Assembly: GCF_902148855.1 (NCBI RefSeq)
Contig: NC_043964.1
Span: 32,312,630-32,376,629, forward strand
Origin: Sphaeramia orbicularis
Lineage: Eukaryota; Chordata; Actinopteri; Kurtiformes; Apogonidae
Reading direction: 5' to 3'
Length of the DNA: 64,000 nucleotides
In this document: one piece after another, positions 26,209-40,072 of the stretch
Position numbering within the stretch: the stretch's first letter is position 1
Layout: every line of letters starts with the position of its first letter
Notes under the pieces: model-generated
Told to the model about the DNA's origin: nothing
The model's input: the letters and a program-made list of their open reading frames with translations, nothing else
Database searches by the model: none
Made by a program: the position numbers and the translations under genes

Positions 26209-29200
26209 TTAGTTGTCAGCTGATCCTGTAGTGAAGAGGACTCTCTGGTCAGTTCTGGCCAGCTTGGCAGGCGGCTCCAGAGACTCCTCACCCAGCACCG
26301 CCCCGTCTGAGGGAAGGGAAAGCTCCTGACCTTCCTCATCACTCTCTTCCTCCTCCTCCTCTTCTTCTTCTGAGATAAACAGTGACAACAGAGTTAATTA
26401 CAAACAATGCTCCCAAAGTGATGGTAATTAGCTTGTGTATTCACTAATAAAACAGTACAAAATGTAGTTACCCTTATCAGGATCAAGCTGGTTCAGACCT
26501 CGGCCTAAACTGGCAAACTAACAACAAGAGGGAAATATTTTATTATGGTATCTTCTCTTATTTCACTTGGTGTGTGTATGTATGTTTTGGCATGTACCTC
26601 TCCCATGACAGCAATGGGGGTCTCCCCTTTAGCCTGGGCCACTCTGTGCTCTATCAGGTAGTACATGTACTCGTCGTACAGCAGGCGGATCAGGTGAAAG
26701 GAACCAAAGCTAGCTGCACTCCGCAGGGTCAGGTCCCGGATCACCATGGAGCTGGAGACCACAGATTGAAGGGTTAAACAATTGAGAAAGACATAATCTG
26801 TAAGTGTAAATACAATTTTTAATATAAATGGGATTATTGGTTCAAATAATTGGTAATTTCCAAATAATTATTATGTATTTACACAGTCATGTGGTAGGAA
26901 TTACAGCATAACTCATAATACTATCAAGTTATATTCCTCACAATTAATATTTGTATCACAGGACAATGAATCTGCAATACTTAAGATAAAGCATAAAAAT
27001 GCCATTATAAAGGCAAAAAAGCAGGATTTATTTGTTTTCACTGTACTATGGTGTCAGTTTCACTGAAATTTAAAAAAAAGAAGAGATACAGTGATATATT
27101 GGCTGAACATTTGTATTAGCCAATGTCAATATCAATACCTTTTTGCTTATTCTTTAACAGGAAATAAGATGACATTTCAACGATGGTAGAGGCAGTTGTT
27201 TAATGGCTGTTTCATAAATTTGTTTGTGCACATTCAATGATACTATGATGAAAGCTTTTAAGACAGATTAGTGATTTTTCATAATGAATAAAGATTTCTT
27301 TGTTTCCCCTTGTACAAGCCGGGTAAGCCTGATAAAAGCCAAAGAAACCAGCAGAAAATAACAAAAAGTGCATAGTGCATAGAGTTATCACTGCTTTAAC
27401 ACACAGTGCCATTTTTTTGCCTACACATACCATGGATTTTGATCTAAAAAATATCTAGAGAAAGCTGTACACCATATTCTGTCGCACTTACAATGATTAA
27501 ATTGTTTCTATTGCATTGCAGCTAAAAAATATGCAACAGAACTGAGTGTAATGTTTGGACCAATTTGAACTGATCTGTTACACTCGGATACAGAAAATAA
27601 TAATCTTATTAATTTGAGCTATGACACTGTGTAACAATCTTGCTAATCATAGCAGCTAAACAAAGTAACACAACTGTACACACATACATAATAGTGATCA
27701 ACACATCACACCTGTAAAACGACCACTTGAGTAAGAAGAGCTTCGCAGCCTTGGGGAAGGCAGGACTGTGCTGGTAGGGCTTTAAGACCTGGGAGACCAC
27801 ACCATCCAGCCACGCAGCCCACTGTTCCAGCGAATTCTGCTGCTGGAGGGTCAGTTTAAAGTCCTGCTCCAGCCGCTGGACTACACGGTCTTCACACCTG
27901 CACACCCAAGAGGCCTGTTCCTGCAAAGGGGGGATAGGATGAGGTTGGGGTGTTCAGTACTAATCTTAGTAGCAGTGGACAACAGCATGACATAAAGTTT
28001 AGATAACCTTTCCTGAAGCCTCATAATAGAAAATGTCTAGAGTCCAAAACACTGTGTACAGAATTCAGAAACTGAACTAACCTGGACGTTAGCAAAATCC
28101 ACTCTGTTGAGGTCAGACAGCATCTGGTTAATCTGTGCTGTGTTCTGGAGGACAGCGCGGGCTGCCTGGGCAAGGTGGTTCAGACTGGTGTAGCGACGCA
28201 GTGTTTGGGCAAAAGCATTGGCTGATGTTACCTGAGAATGAACAAAGAATCAACTTAGTGAGGGAGTTTGAAGCTTTTTTGAATACTGTATTCTTCACAG
28301 ATTTCACATTTTTTAACAAACAAACAATAAAATAAAAATGCAAAGACACAAGAAGAGTATCAACAAGCACAGACAGGGAAGTATCAAAACTTTAAGTACA
28401 GCAGTAACGAAGTGGGTCAATGAGTCACGATATTATCCCATCATGATAAGAGGGTTGAGTTAGCTTAGGTATTGTCCTGTTTCAGTCCATGCCATATCAT
28501 TCAGGTATAGTCTCATGTTGCGTTAGATCATGTCCGTGTGTGTGGAATAGTTCCTCTGTGACATCACTTTGCAAGCATTGAGATAGAATGGAATGGGCAC
28601 CTGTACCTGTGTACAAGAACTGGCTGCTGTATTTCAACATTCATTAAGGAGTTTCATACATTTTGCTACTACATATATTTGAGGATATACATCCACCTTC
28701 AAGTCTACAAATACAAGCATATGTACTGATTGTTGTAGGAATTTGAAGTTTTAAAGAATGTGGTAGCAGTCAGGCATCAGAAATATAACTGGTTTTGTTA
28801 AAAAAAAAAGAAAAGAAAACTTCACAAATACAAAGAAAAATAAAAACTCACAAAGTTGGATCTTAAAGAGCAGAACGGTGTGTTATATAACATCAAATTA
28901 AGTACTAAAATCACTGCCAGTTCCTTGTAATACAGGAAGGAAAAGTTCTGGATGGAAAAGAATTTTAGTTTGGTACAAAGTTTGAAGCATTACTGCTCAC
29001 ATGCCAAAAAAGGAATACATGGAAAAAGAAACATATGCCACCAACTTTAATTTAATAAAATGGATGCATACCTTGATGCGGACCATTTCCTCTGGGATGT
29101 TCATCATGGCATTGGTCAGCCAGCTCTCCAGGCTCTTGGCAAAGTTCCGGATGGCTTGGGTTAAGGCACCTAAGAGAGACAGGCAGGCAAAAAAAGAGAA

Positions 29201-32200
29201 TTCATGACAGGTTATGTCAGAGATACTTTTGATTTTCTAAATTCCTAAGCTTGTTATGGATAATAGAATGTCAAACAGAGACCAAATTTCCTATTGTTTT
29301 TTTTTTCTGTGGATGACAGGATCCAAATAGTGCCAAGAGAAATATTTGTGGCTGCTGTGTTGCGAAATTCAAGGAAAGTCCATCCCTCAGAGGAGTTTTC
29401 AAACTAATAATATGATAGAATTACTAAAAGTGAAACTGAAACAAAATAAATAAACCTAAATTCCAAGAACGTCAGTTCCCACAGCAGATGAATACTGTGC
29501 TGGTCTTTCACTGTGTTCTCTCACAGGTTTATTCCACACTTTTAGAATAATTCCTTTGACTGCTGGTATACTACAGCTATGGGTAAGTATGGTTAAATGG
29601 TAGCTGATACCTTAAAAGTCTGACGGTCATAGTAGCTAATCCATGTTCAATACATTGGTGTATTATTTTGTTGTGTTCATATTACTCTGATGCTTTTGTG
29701 GAGCCTTACTGGGGATGGGCCTGAGGACATCAGGGATGAGGATCTCCACCAGGCCCTGGTACAGGCTGTTATCACAGTCACGGCTCCAGCGCAGGACTGG
29801 CTCATACTTGCACAGTAACACCAGGCAGGACTTTGGGAGACGCTTCTCTGACTCATCGTGACTGTCAAAACACAGACCATTAATTAGGGATTTTGTGTTC
29901 ATTGTTACTGTTAGAAAAGATAAATTAGTGTTGAAATTAATGTGGCTGATAAGTAGTGACCACTAACACAGCCAGTGTAGCATCTCCAGCCTGACTCTGA
30001 CTGAACCTCCAGAAGGTCTTCCACAGGGTCTCTACTAGGGTGAATTGCAGATTGACCATCACATCCAGTATGGCCTGAAAAGGAAAACAATGTTATGCAA
30101 TTGGTGGCTTGCAACGGGTGTAGTATTATATAGGAGAGAACTTATAAATTATGAGCTAACCAATCAAAATGATGTGCCATAAGGAAAACATGTACAGTCG
30201 CCAAAAAAATTATTAGACCATCAAAGGTAATCAAAAACAAAGGTTATGGAATCAAGTACTAACTCCTGTGTGTATCATGTGACTAAAACAGACCGAAAGA
30301 AAACATGGAATGCCTAAAAGCACTGTTTTTGGCGGTACAATGCCATAGCTATTGATGTAACAACTTAAGTGATTTTGGTTATTATCCAGAAAACCATGGA
30401 AAATGGCTAGACATCAGCTCTTAAATTAAACTCTTATTTGCTATTTTTGTTGTTACCAATATATTTGTCCAAACAAATGTGCCTTAGTTGTACCAGGCAT
30501 TAAAATGAATATGAAATTAAAGAAAACAAGGGTGGTGTAATCATTTTCCGCAACTGTATATTAACTATTAATGGAGTTAAATGTTAGCAGAATACTTTTT
30601 CTTCTTATACTTTCTCCTTTAGATGTCTAATAAACATACCCTTTGGGTTTTGTTTTAATTCCTATTCCAAGTGCAACCTTCTAAAAACCTTTACTTACAT
30701 ATTGACATTTTTACCTCACAGTGTTCTCTATACAGCAGCTGAAAACTCTTAACATGGTCAAGCTCAATGCCCTCAGGGAGAGACTTGCCCTGGAGGTCAA
30801 GTTCTGGGAACTCTGGAAGAGCTCTGGATGCATCTGAACACAAGACACAACAGCACAGCACATACAGGGGGAAACTGATTTAAATGCAAGCCACTTTTAT
30901 TATTTATGTAACAGTAAATAGTAATAATAACGAGTGGTGCCAGGCATAGCAAACCCCACCCCTCACACGTATTGTAGCTTATTTTGGCATGGATCCAGCT
31001 GATGTCAGCATATCAACTGCCTCTATATATGTGCTAAGTTTGAAGTAAATTGAAACAAAATTGATGTTTTCACAGACATTTGAAATTTCGCCCCATTATA
31101 AGTGAATGGGAGAAAAAAAAGGATTTTTAAAAATTCATAAAGAATTTGTACTTTGACCAACTTTTCCCAAAATGTAATCAGATCTATTCTGGGTGACTGG
31201 CAATCTATAAACCCAATTTGGTATGAATTCAACCAATAGTTTTGCTGCTAGAGTGTTAACAAACAAACAAACAAACAAACTGAACCAAAAACAATACCCC
31301 TTGCCTCCCTTTCAGGGGCAGGGTAACTAAGAAATATGAGATGACTTACACTTAACCTAATTCTAAACCATCATTCTACTAGTTTCACTGATACCTAAAG
31401 TTATGAACACACCTAAGAACTGCTGGTACTGCTGAACCTGGGTGCTGATGTCCACATGACCTGACCCCTGCTGTTGCTGCTGCTGCTGGCCTGCTCCTGG
31501 TGCCGTGCCATTGGTCATTCCTTCTACTTTATGTACAGGCTTCAACCTGTCAGAAAACAGGGAAACAGTACAAAAGACAACAAAGAATAAACAGTCACAT
31601 CCATACAAAATCAATAAATAATGAAGGGAGATATAGGGAATGGGCTAACAGATGACTGGATCATGACAGGATTTAAATAACATGTGGCGTGTGAGAGACA
31701 AAGAGACATATACAGTATAAAAAAAAAAAAAAAAACAAAATAAAACGGTAAATCAGTGATTGTTGGGAGTGGTTAAAGTGATGTGATGACAAAGTGTGTG
31801 GGTGCATGAGGATGATTCCTGTGTACCTTTGTTTCTGTGAAAAGGGCTGTTGCCTCATGGCCAGATGTTGCTGATCTTCCATTAGACGTAGAAGAGAAGA
31901 GCCAGCCTTGATCCTCAGTCCGTAATAGTGGTATTTAGAATTACCCCTGTCAGAATCAGATCAAATCTACTTTTATTTTTAACTGGCAAAAACTAAATAC
32001 AACTGTTAACTGCCCTAAACTACACCCTGAATACAGACTGTTATGTGCGTATAAGGTATGTATATACAGTATATGTTTCATTTTATGAAATACAATAACC
32101 AGACACACCTTATTATGCAACTCAACCACTACATGCAAACATTACAAACAGTCAAACCTTCTTCATTCTCCCTGCCTTTGTCAAACTCACTCACCCACAC

Positions 32201-35200
32201 ACATGCTGTCTGTCTTCATCTCTACCCACATCTCTCACTACACTAGGTGAACATTTGGCAAAGCCTTAAAGAGTTCAATAGATTTTCCAAGGAAACAATC
32301 ATTATTCTGTAGAAAAATGTGGATAGGTGTCTCCTAATTGAGATGTATAGGCCTATGTGTCAAAGTCTGCATACAGATAGAGTTGACTGAAATGAATACT
32401 GTTCTGCACAGCTCTGTGATGCTTGAGTGGCTGAATGTGGCAGGGAAATTATCGATAAAGTGTTGCCTTTAATTCTGTCTTCCACCTCCCTCTGTAACAT
32501 AAAATTGATATTTGCTAGTTTGCCCATGTCTGAAAAAACAAAAAACAAGTGGTTTCAATAAGGGTCTCAATCATCACTGGGAAAATTGTAAAATTTTATT
32601 TGAAGGCTGCAAGTACCTGCTATATTTTATCGGTAATGTGTCAAAGGGACAAAAGGAAAATGTGTATTCATGCCCTTGTGACTCTGCATTATAAATTATG
32701 TTTTCTATATGTGCGGTGACCAATCTTACCGTGTTCCTAGGCGTCGTGTGCGTAGCCCCATGAACACAGATCTAATAAGTTTCCCAAAAGACGCAGCATT
32801 AACAGGCTCTAGTTTCTGCTCCTGGCAGTGCAGCAGATAGTGGCAGTAGAGAGTGGAACGTGGTAGACTAACTCCTTCAGCTGTCTCATAGTTGTCCAGC
32901 AACCACTGTACCTGACACGCAGGCAATAAAAAAAGGAAAGAGGCTGGTGCAGTTAGCAAGACCAGTAAATACACAGAAGAGGAAAACATACCTCACCAAT
33001 TTGCATACATAAAAATGCATGCTTGTTTCCAAAACCATTAAAAATCAGCACCTTAATATAAAGTACATGCACACATATTTCTGTTAGGTAAAAAAAAAAA
33101 ATCCATTCACATTTAGTTTTTTGATCATCCAAGAATGAAAACACAAATACATTTGTTTGCGTGCCGTGGCATACAACTTTGGTATGCAATGAATTAATGA
33201 CCTGGAATACTGATGGGATGTTTGCCAAACATATGTTGGGTACCATTATAATATGGGTTTCAATATGATGAATTTGAGATGAAAAATATAGTGTTAGAGC
33301 ATTTCAGGCAAATTAAAATGCCCCTCATCACATGCAGTATTATGATATGAAAATGATGAAGTCATGGTTTTGTTTTCTTTGAGGAGGAAATCACAGTTAA
33401 AAATACTTCATAGTACATTTGTGGTGATCAGTACACTTTAGAAGTTCTGATATTACCCGTGGGTTATATTTCCCAGTCCTGATATGAATACCTACATTTT
33501 TAATTGTGCTTTCCACTTGACAAAACCCAACAATGACGTCATCAGTGTGCGCCACCAAAGGGTTGTGTGAATGAGAACAAAACAAGGAAAAATTCCTGCG
33601 CTTGGCGCCTCTGCATACCTTCTTGTCTGCCGACGGCACGCTACTCTCCTCGCCCTCTGTAATACTCACAGTGGCTGGGGAGGCGCGGGCGGTGTGTGAG
33701 TAAGTCTGACTGTTGCCAGCTGTCCCTCCGCTGCTGCTGCCGAGCATGTAACCCCCCTGGATCACATAACTGCCTGTTGCCCCACCATTGGTACCTGCCC
33801 CATCCCCCGCCCCATTGGTAGTGCCACCTGTGGACACCACTGTGGCCGCTCCACCTGCTGCACTGGTGGGCTGCGCCACAAACATGGACACACCTCCTGT
33901 GGTGCCTGCAGTCACAGAGACAGTTAGAGGTGTCCCTGGGGTGGAAGCCTGTGAGCCTGAAGTGGCCTGACCTTCATAATACTGGCCAGCTGTGGTCTGG
34001 GTATATAGAGGAGTCTCAGTGTAAGGGAAGGTGCTGGAACGGCTGATGAGAGACAGGAAAAGATGTGTTAAAAACAGAACAAATTAACAAACAGAAAAGG
34101 TTTTGTCTACACATGCATTAGTATATAATGGAGTTTTATTCTAACATCGTGCTTGTGGTGTAGTTGGTGTCTCCTTCCACATACTGCACTTGATTGGTGT
34201 ACACATGTTGCACGGGCACTGGTGTGAGCTGCTGCTGAACCTAAAGAGCAGGGAAACACACACACACATGAAAATCCAATAAATTCTGTCCCGCCTCTTT
34301 TGACCATATAAAGTTGCATCGCCCGAGAACCCCAAAATCTTTCGTTGTCACAGAATCGATTAGTTACAGATAGATAATGTCTTCCCTTGACTCTACAGCA
34401 GTACTCTCCCTTGTGTCCCTGACCTACTTGGAAATTTAAAGCCTGTGCTGGTGGCTGATCGGAGCCCCCTATCTCTTTCTCTGCACACATGGAGAGCAGG
34501 TACAGTGACTGGCAATACTGCACAGTCTCCAACGGCATGAAGACAGGTTTGCCACAGTCTCCGAAGCAGTCTGTCGATGCCAAGCACAGGCACTCTGGCT
34601 GTCCTGTCTCAAGATACAGTTGCCATTCTTCAGCCTCTATATCTCTTACTATTGCTGTCTCCACAGAGCTAGGGAGGAGCTGAAAGCCAGCAGAAGCAGT
34701 TTCCACCACAGATGTCACAAGCTGACTAATACAGACTTAAAATGTTAGAAGGTTGTAAAGTTGTGGATGTGCTAAAGGTCATGTGTGAGGTCATATGAGA
34801 TGGAACATTTGACGTCCAGTGTGTTTGTTTGTATGAATCAAATCTAATCCCAACTGACAAACAGTCTTACTGTGCATCTGACTCACCTCTTGGCTGATAT
34901 GAACAGGCTGTAGACTGGTCACACTGAGCTGGGTGCCTGGCTCAGTCTTGGCTATCTGAGAGGTCGCCTGCACAACAGACCTCTGCTGAGATGAAGACAC
35001 ATGTAAAAACAGGGAATTGCAAGATGCACAGAAAATGATTTTGTGGTGTTAGCGTATGTTTACCTGTTGAGCCGTCTGCACCTGCTGAACAACCTGTGTG
35101 GGAACTCCTGTCTGTACAACAGCTGGTGGGGGGCTTGAGTCTGACACACTATCACTTGAGTGAAGGGAGCCCTCTGCAGCACACAAAAAATTATATAATT

Positions 35201-36354
35201 GAAGAATGTTGTATTTTTTGGCAAACTGTTTATTAACTACAACCTTCCCCTACTGCACCTTCAAATGAGTTGAAACATTTTGGTTATAGACAAATGTAAA
35301 CCCACCCTCCATTTCACAGTTTTTCATTTTCATTTAATGCTCCCTCCCTAAATCTTTGCATCTGAGTGCACAATGTTGTGTGTTCAGAGAATAATGCTGG
35401 TTTTTTCAGGCTCAGGTGTTGAAAGTGGAAAGTTTCTTAATGTTCACTTAAAATCTCAGTCTCGTCACAATTATTTTGACGGGTCATATAAATATATATA
35501 AGAATAAATATGCAAGTTTTACAAGTGCACTGTTTGACTAGAGTTGACTGGAATGGTTTAAACAAACAATCAAGGAACTACGTGTTGCAGTAAATTATGC
35601 ATCCTCTGTCCATGTGATTTCCTTAGTAATCTGTACAAGACACATAAAAATGTGTTACACTACACATTATTGTTAATATGGCCTCACCTTGTAATTTAGC
35701 AGCCAGCAACTTCTGTCCTGACCAAAACTTTATTTTTACTTAAATGAAACATCTTCCACCATCCAAAGACAGGCAGCAAAATAGACTGACTGGTCCCCCT
35801 GGTGTGAATATGTGAGTGAATGTATGTTTGTCCGTATAGGTAAGCCCTGTGATAAACTGGTGACATGTCCAGGGTGTACTCCACCTTCACTTGCTGGTTG
35901 CCGGGCATACCCGTGACCCCCTCAAGGATAAGCGGTTTGGAAAATGAAATAAGGAATGATTCATGCATGACTGTGTATGACATCAGCCCTTACCTGTAAC
36001 TGTGACCACAATGTACTGAGGAGTGCTTTGGGCATTTCCAGATTGTGTGGGGGAGCCCTGAATCTCTGCTGTCACATACTGCGTCTGAGTTGGCTGGGTC
36101 TGTGCTGTGGGCTGGGCCTGACTTCCAGCTGCAGGTTTCTGAGTGTTGATGGACGTTGCTTGTTCAGTGGGAGTAGTTTGGCCTGTGGGTGTGACAATGG
36201 TAGGAGTGGCCACAGTAGTCTGAATCTCTGCCAGAAACTGAGGGGCATTTGCAGGGGTGGAACTGGTATCAGGTTGCCCCGGTGTGGCAGCAACACCAGT
36301 CCCTTGGGGTTGGGCTGCGGGCTGGATCTCACCTACGTAGCCTGAGGTGGCCAT
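26209..36354 (-). CDS. rfx1: regulatory factor X1 (winged-helix transcription factor)
   Basis: Seventeen coding exons on the minus strand, in transcript order: 35994-36354, 35064-35173, 34887-34985, 34146-34240, 33670-34042, 32730-32911, 31827-31946, 31413-31546, 30715-30833, 29968-30074, 29710-29861, 29072-29169, 28082-28231, 27712-27920, 26598-26751, 26472-26517 and 26209-26369. They join in frame to 889 residues. The N-terminal third is rich in Gln, Thr and Pro ([24 protein letters not shown]) and a Gly/Ser-rich part ends in [13 protein letters not shown]. The RFX DNA-binding domain follows ([20 protein letters not shown] to [11 protein letters not shown], about residues 347-425), then the conserved B, C and dimerisation regions and an acidic run of Glu. 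RFX1 binds X-box DNA as dimers, in ciliary genes among others. Matches to human RFX1 ([21 protein letters not shown]) separate it from RFX2 and RFX3. Whether it is rfx1a or rfx1b cannot be told here. Confidence 0.95.
30195..30556 (-). mobile_element. Tc1-derived MITE in an rfx1 intron
   Basis: Same family as 18110-18461 but in reverse orientation, with ends CAGTCGCCAAAAAAATTATT and TTTTCCGCAACTG and TA on both sides. The two copies share the same internal deletion junction, so they descend from one MITE master. Confidence 0.8.
30930..31327. repeat. unclassified dispersed repeat with (AAAC)n
   Basis: A block starting near gagtggtgccaggcatagc and ending near ccctttcaggggcagggtaa, with an (ACAA)n stretch at about 31258-31279 followed by aataccccttgcctcc. 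I recognise it as a common fish interspersed sequence but cannot name its class. It lies in an rfx1 intron. Confidence 0.45.
34250..34718 (-). other. unexplained open frame inside an rfx1 intron
   Basis: A minus-strand open frame of about 150 codons before it becomes low-complexity, with normal amino-acid composition and Cys-rich parts ([15 protein letters not shown]; later [12 protein letters not shown]). It lies between the exons at 34146-34240 and 34887-34985, which join directly in frame and match RFX1, so it is not needed by rfx1. It may be a fragment of a transposable-element protein or a domesticated exon. I do not recognise the family. Confidence 0.3.
35838..35960 (+). mobile_element. 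second LINE 3'-tail fragment
   Basis: It shares the string around ccctgtgataaactggtgac and ccagggtgtactccacc with the complement of 23408-23573, so it is another truncated copy of the same LINE tail, in opposite orientation, in the first rfx1 coding intron. Confidence 0.6.
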
Positions 36355-36374
36355 TACATGAGCTGGGAATCACC

Positions 36375-38200
36375 CTAGGAAACAAACATATTACTAGTTA
36401 AACACTGTCAGTAAATATTACAGTTGCTCCAAATGTAAGAAACCAGATACATTGTGCATAAATAAATAAAGCTGTTTGTTTTCAGGTCTTGTTCGGCTAA
36501 AATATCCTCATTTGTGTTGATATTAATAATTCAGCCAGAGTTAAGGCAGACGAAAGGGGTTTCATTTTAAGAGGGTTCTGACAGGTGATTTTAAAGATCT
36601 CAGGGGAAGAAAATTTAAGGAATCAAACCTTCAACTTCTAACATGCAAAACTAGTAGCATACAATAATTTATCCATATTGTGGATGATTTTTAGCATCCA
36701 CAATATGTAATATATCTTTAGAATAATTTTGCACATATGTTAATAAATGAGTGATTGTGGGCTTTTTTTCTGAAAGCAGTACTGTAGTTGACCTGCTGGT
36801 GGTGCAACCAATGTAGATTTGTGTGGGAGGAGCATTTACAGGAACTCATCATTTTGGTGTCTCATTACCTGTAACGTGATCACAGTGAATATGGCCTTTC
36901 ACTTTCATGCAGTGGTACAGGTTGGGAAAATCCCTCACGACAATGCAGGACTACTGTGATACATGCGATTCTCATAGTTTAAGAGGAGATTACATGTTTG
37001 TGCATAATGTGTATGGCGTGTTCTAACACCCAGTTAGCATCCTTAAATATGAGAAAATGATCTGTATTGACTAAGTGACGGAAAGTCAGTAGACTATGGA
37101 GGGATGCTTTGCTACTCTTCTACTTGCGATCTATAAGTATTAGGTATTTTAAAAACATAGACATTAAATCCTTAAATAATTGTAGATTACAAACGTAATC
37201 ACTGACGTGTGAAGTTGCTAATGTGATTGATCAGTGTAAAAAAAGCACCAGCTAAAATCGCATTTGCTAAGCACCTGCAAAAAACACCCTCCTCAGCCAC
37301 GCCCCTTAAATGTTGAATGCACGTCACCTATCTCTGCTCTCGCAACTTTCCCGTTTTTAAGGTCCTGTTGCTTAATTTGCTAAATGTTCAAACTCTGCAC
37401 CATCTTCAACACTACCCCAACAGCTGTCCATGTAGCTAGTTTCATCTGTAATATCCTAATTTGGCCCTCTTTATAGGGAGTAAACGTTAGAACCTGGGAC
37501 TTTTTGTAGTGTTTAGCCGGGTACTGAAAACAGCATCATGTATTACACCACCACAAACTGCGTATAAAACACCGTTTACTATATTGAATGTATGGCAAGA
37601 TGGTAACTCGTCTCATTAGCCGTGTCGTGACAGCAATGATGCTAGCTATGTAGCATGGTAACCGTAACAGGGGTAGCAAGCTAACTGGTCTCTACAACAA
37701 CCGCCATTTTGTACCTTTTGCATTTGACATCGCCATAACAACGGCCCACTTGAGTATGCATCTGTGGTTGCGTCGCCATGGCAGGCACAATTTGGTATCA
37801 GTCGATTTAGCAGCAGGTACAAACTCCCCAATTCGAGAAACGCACTGCACTGATAATCAGTGCGACAGCTAGCTTGCACGCTAACCTCGGCTAACACTGA
37901 AAGGCAGTTGGCAGTTATGGCTACTGAAACAAGAAGGGAAAAAAAGCAACAGCACAATTCCACTGAGCCATTAGTGGACATAAAAGATCTCTAATATGTT
38001 AAGAGCTTCACCTCTGGTTCCACGTGTGTGTTTCCCACTGGTAAAATATCTTCTTATATTTTTTATGGCCGTTTCAGTTGTTGTTGTTGTTGATTCTCGT
38101 TGCTGGGTTCTTGTCGCCAGGGCTACCGTGGCTATGGCGCTTCGTCCTCACCAGGGCAACTGTTGCTACCCACCCGCTCCCTTCCCTCCCCCTCCGTCTT
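36375..38200 (-). promoter_or_regulatory. rfx1: rfx1 5' region and promoter with X-box-like sites
   Basis: Upstream of the first coding exon there is a large 5' intron or UTR and then CpG-bearing sequence at about 37.6-38.2 kb. A minus-strand donor AGAG/GTGAAG at about 38008-38016 may close an untranslated first exon. Three sites fit or nearly fit the RFX X-box GTNRCC-NN-RGYAAC: GTCGCCATGGCAGG at 37772-37785, GTCGCCAGGGCTAC at 38113-38126 and CTCACCAGGGCAAC at 38147-38160. An inverted CCAAT box (ATTGG) lies near 38200. Confidence 0.5.
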
Positions 38201-38319
38201 TCTCATTGGCTGCCTCCTGCCAAATTCTCTTAAAGACACAGGACTAAACATTTTTTTACTACAAAGCCTTCCACGCCCATTTGTGGAAAATCCCTGTCTG
38301 TCATAATAATACAATTTCG

Positions 38320-40060
38320 ACTGCTAAGGCGTGTGCCATTCCAGACTACAGGTTCACACCATTGCTTGTTAAATACTGGTTTGGTGACTTTTTGACCTCG
38401 TATAAATCTTTTTCTTGCATTGCTTTTTCTTTTGATTGTGATTAGAAAGTTTTGCTTTTATCTGTTTTATATGATTGCAGATTAAAGAAGCAAACAGCAG
38501 AGCTATCATGCAAAGAAGTAAAGATCTGGCTTCTGAGAATCTCCACCAAATAAGGACAAATAATTAATATTTTTACAATATATATCTATAGTTTCTTAGT
38601 AACACCCACGCTCAGTTTATAAGGTCCACCTCTATTTGCCTTCAGTATCAGCAAAGACAAGAAGTCATCCTAGTAATAAACTGAGTGAAAGTCCCAAGTG
38701 CACAACTCTGTTAGCACACAAAATAGTAATGGCTGTGTGAATAAACAGTGTAGGTTTTCTTTCAAATGATATTTCAGTTTTAATAATTTTGTTTAGACAT
38801 GTCTCACACTTGGGTTTCAGTCCCTTTTTATTATCATATTCGGAAAGCCATATTTTACACACATATTTGTCCCCCGTCCTGTCTATAGATGACATTGAAA
38901 TGTTGACAAAGATGGGTATAGCTCATTACACATATCATCAGTTGTACCTGCCATTAATCCATAACTTACAAAAATGGTAAACAGTCAGGCCAGTTGTCAT
39001 TCTCAAAAGTCATGGCAACACCAGTGCTGAAACACAAAAGTAACGTGCTTATTACTTTTTGTCCCCAATTATTTGTTGATCCAAATGTGCTAGTAGTGGT
39101 GTGTAATATCTGTATATCACAAATGTATTTCCAGTATATGACCTGAGCATTTTGATACAGCTCCTGCCACCTCAACAGGTCACTTCTGTGACGTTGTATA
39201 AATTACTGTCAGAGTGGACACCCTTCTAAAATGCCATTTTGTTTGCTTGTTATCATCCATTAATTACAAATTCATTATTCTCATTGTAATTTCCTAAACG
39301 AGTGACCTTTGACTGTGTGGACACCTAGATAAAAATGTGTTTTATTTCTGTCTGACTCATAATAAGTCTTCTTTGTTATCTGACTTTGAAAATGTCATTG
39401 TTCCTGTCTCAGTCGTTCCTGTTCACCTTTTGGCAAGGAGACAATAGGATTAATGATCTTCAAAGAAAAGGATACATATGAAATATATGCATTATTGTTA
39501 TACAAGGAACATAAAAAAGTAAAACTGATGACACACAAGAACAATAATCTTGACATTGGTCACAATGTCATAAAAGTATCTGTCAAATAATATCAGTAAG
39601 TGACATTTTTAACACTATTTATGGAAACATGCGTAACTAAGGCCCGCAAGGTTAGAAAATATTCATTCACCTATGACTGTTGTTTTTTACATACATGATT
39701 ACACAATTGAAAAGCTCAGAGTTTTATCTCATCACACCATGTCATAACATTTGCCTTTTCCTAACATTATTATGCTAATATGTTTCCCCTATTCACTCTC
39801 ACTACATGACGCTTTTGTAACAATTACTATATTAAGTGCATGTGGTGAAGTCATGAAAGACATTAAAGACAAAAGTGCTTCAAATGTTGAGACACAATTA
39901 AATTGTAGAGGACTCTGACATATTCATTTATTATGCCACCTTTGGTCCCCTTTTTGTCTCCATAAAGGTCTCTGACTGTATCTCTCTTTCAGATCAGTGC
40001 CTCTCTCTGAGAGGCCTGCATGCGCAGTATCCATGACTCCCTTCCAGGGATCCAAACCCC
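38320..40060. other. intergenic stretch between rfx1 and rln3
   Basis: AT-rich DNA without recognisable genes or complete transposons. Parts may regulate the divergent pair rfx1 and rln3, but I see no specific element. Confidence 0.5.
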
Positions 40061-40072
40061 TTTATAAACCAC

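Noticed and set aside
33397-33669. Extension of the rfx1 exon beyond the canonical donor as normal coding sequence
   Set aside because: The GTGAGTATT donor gives an exact match to human RFX1 and makes the total coding length divisible by three with all other exons; the extension is reported only as a possible alternative.
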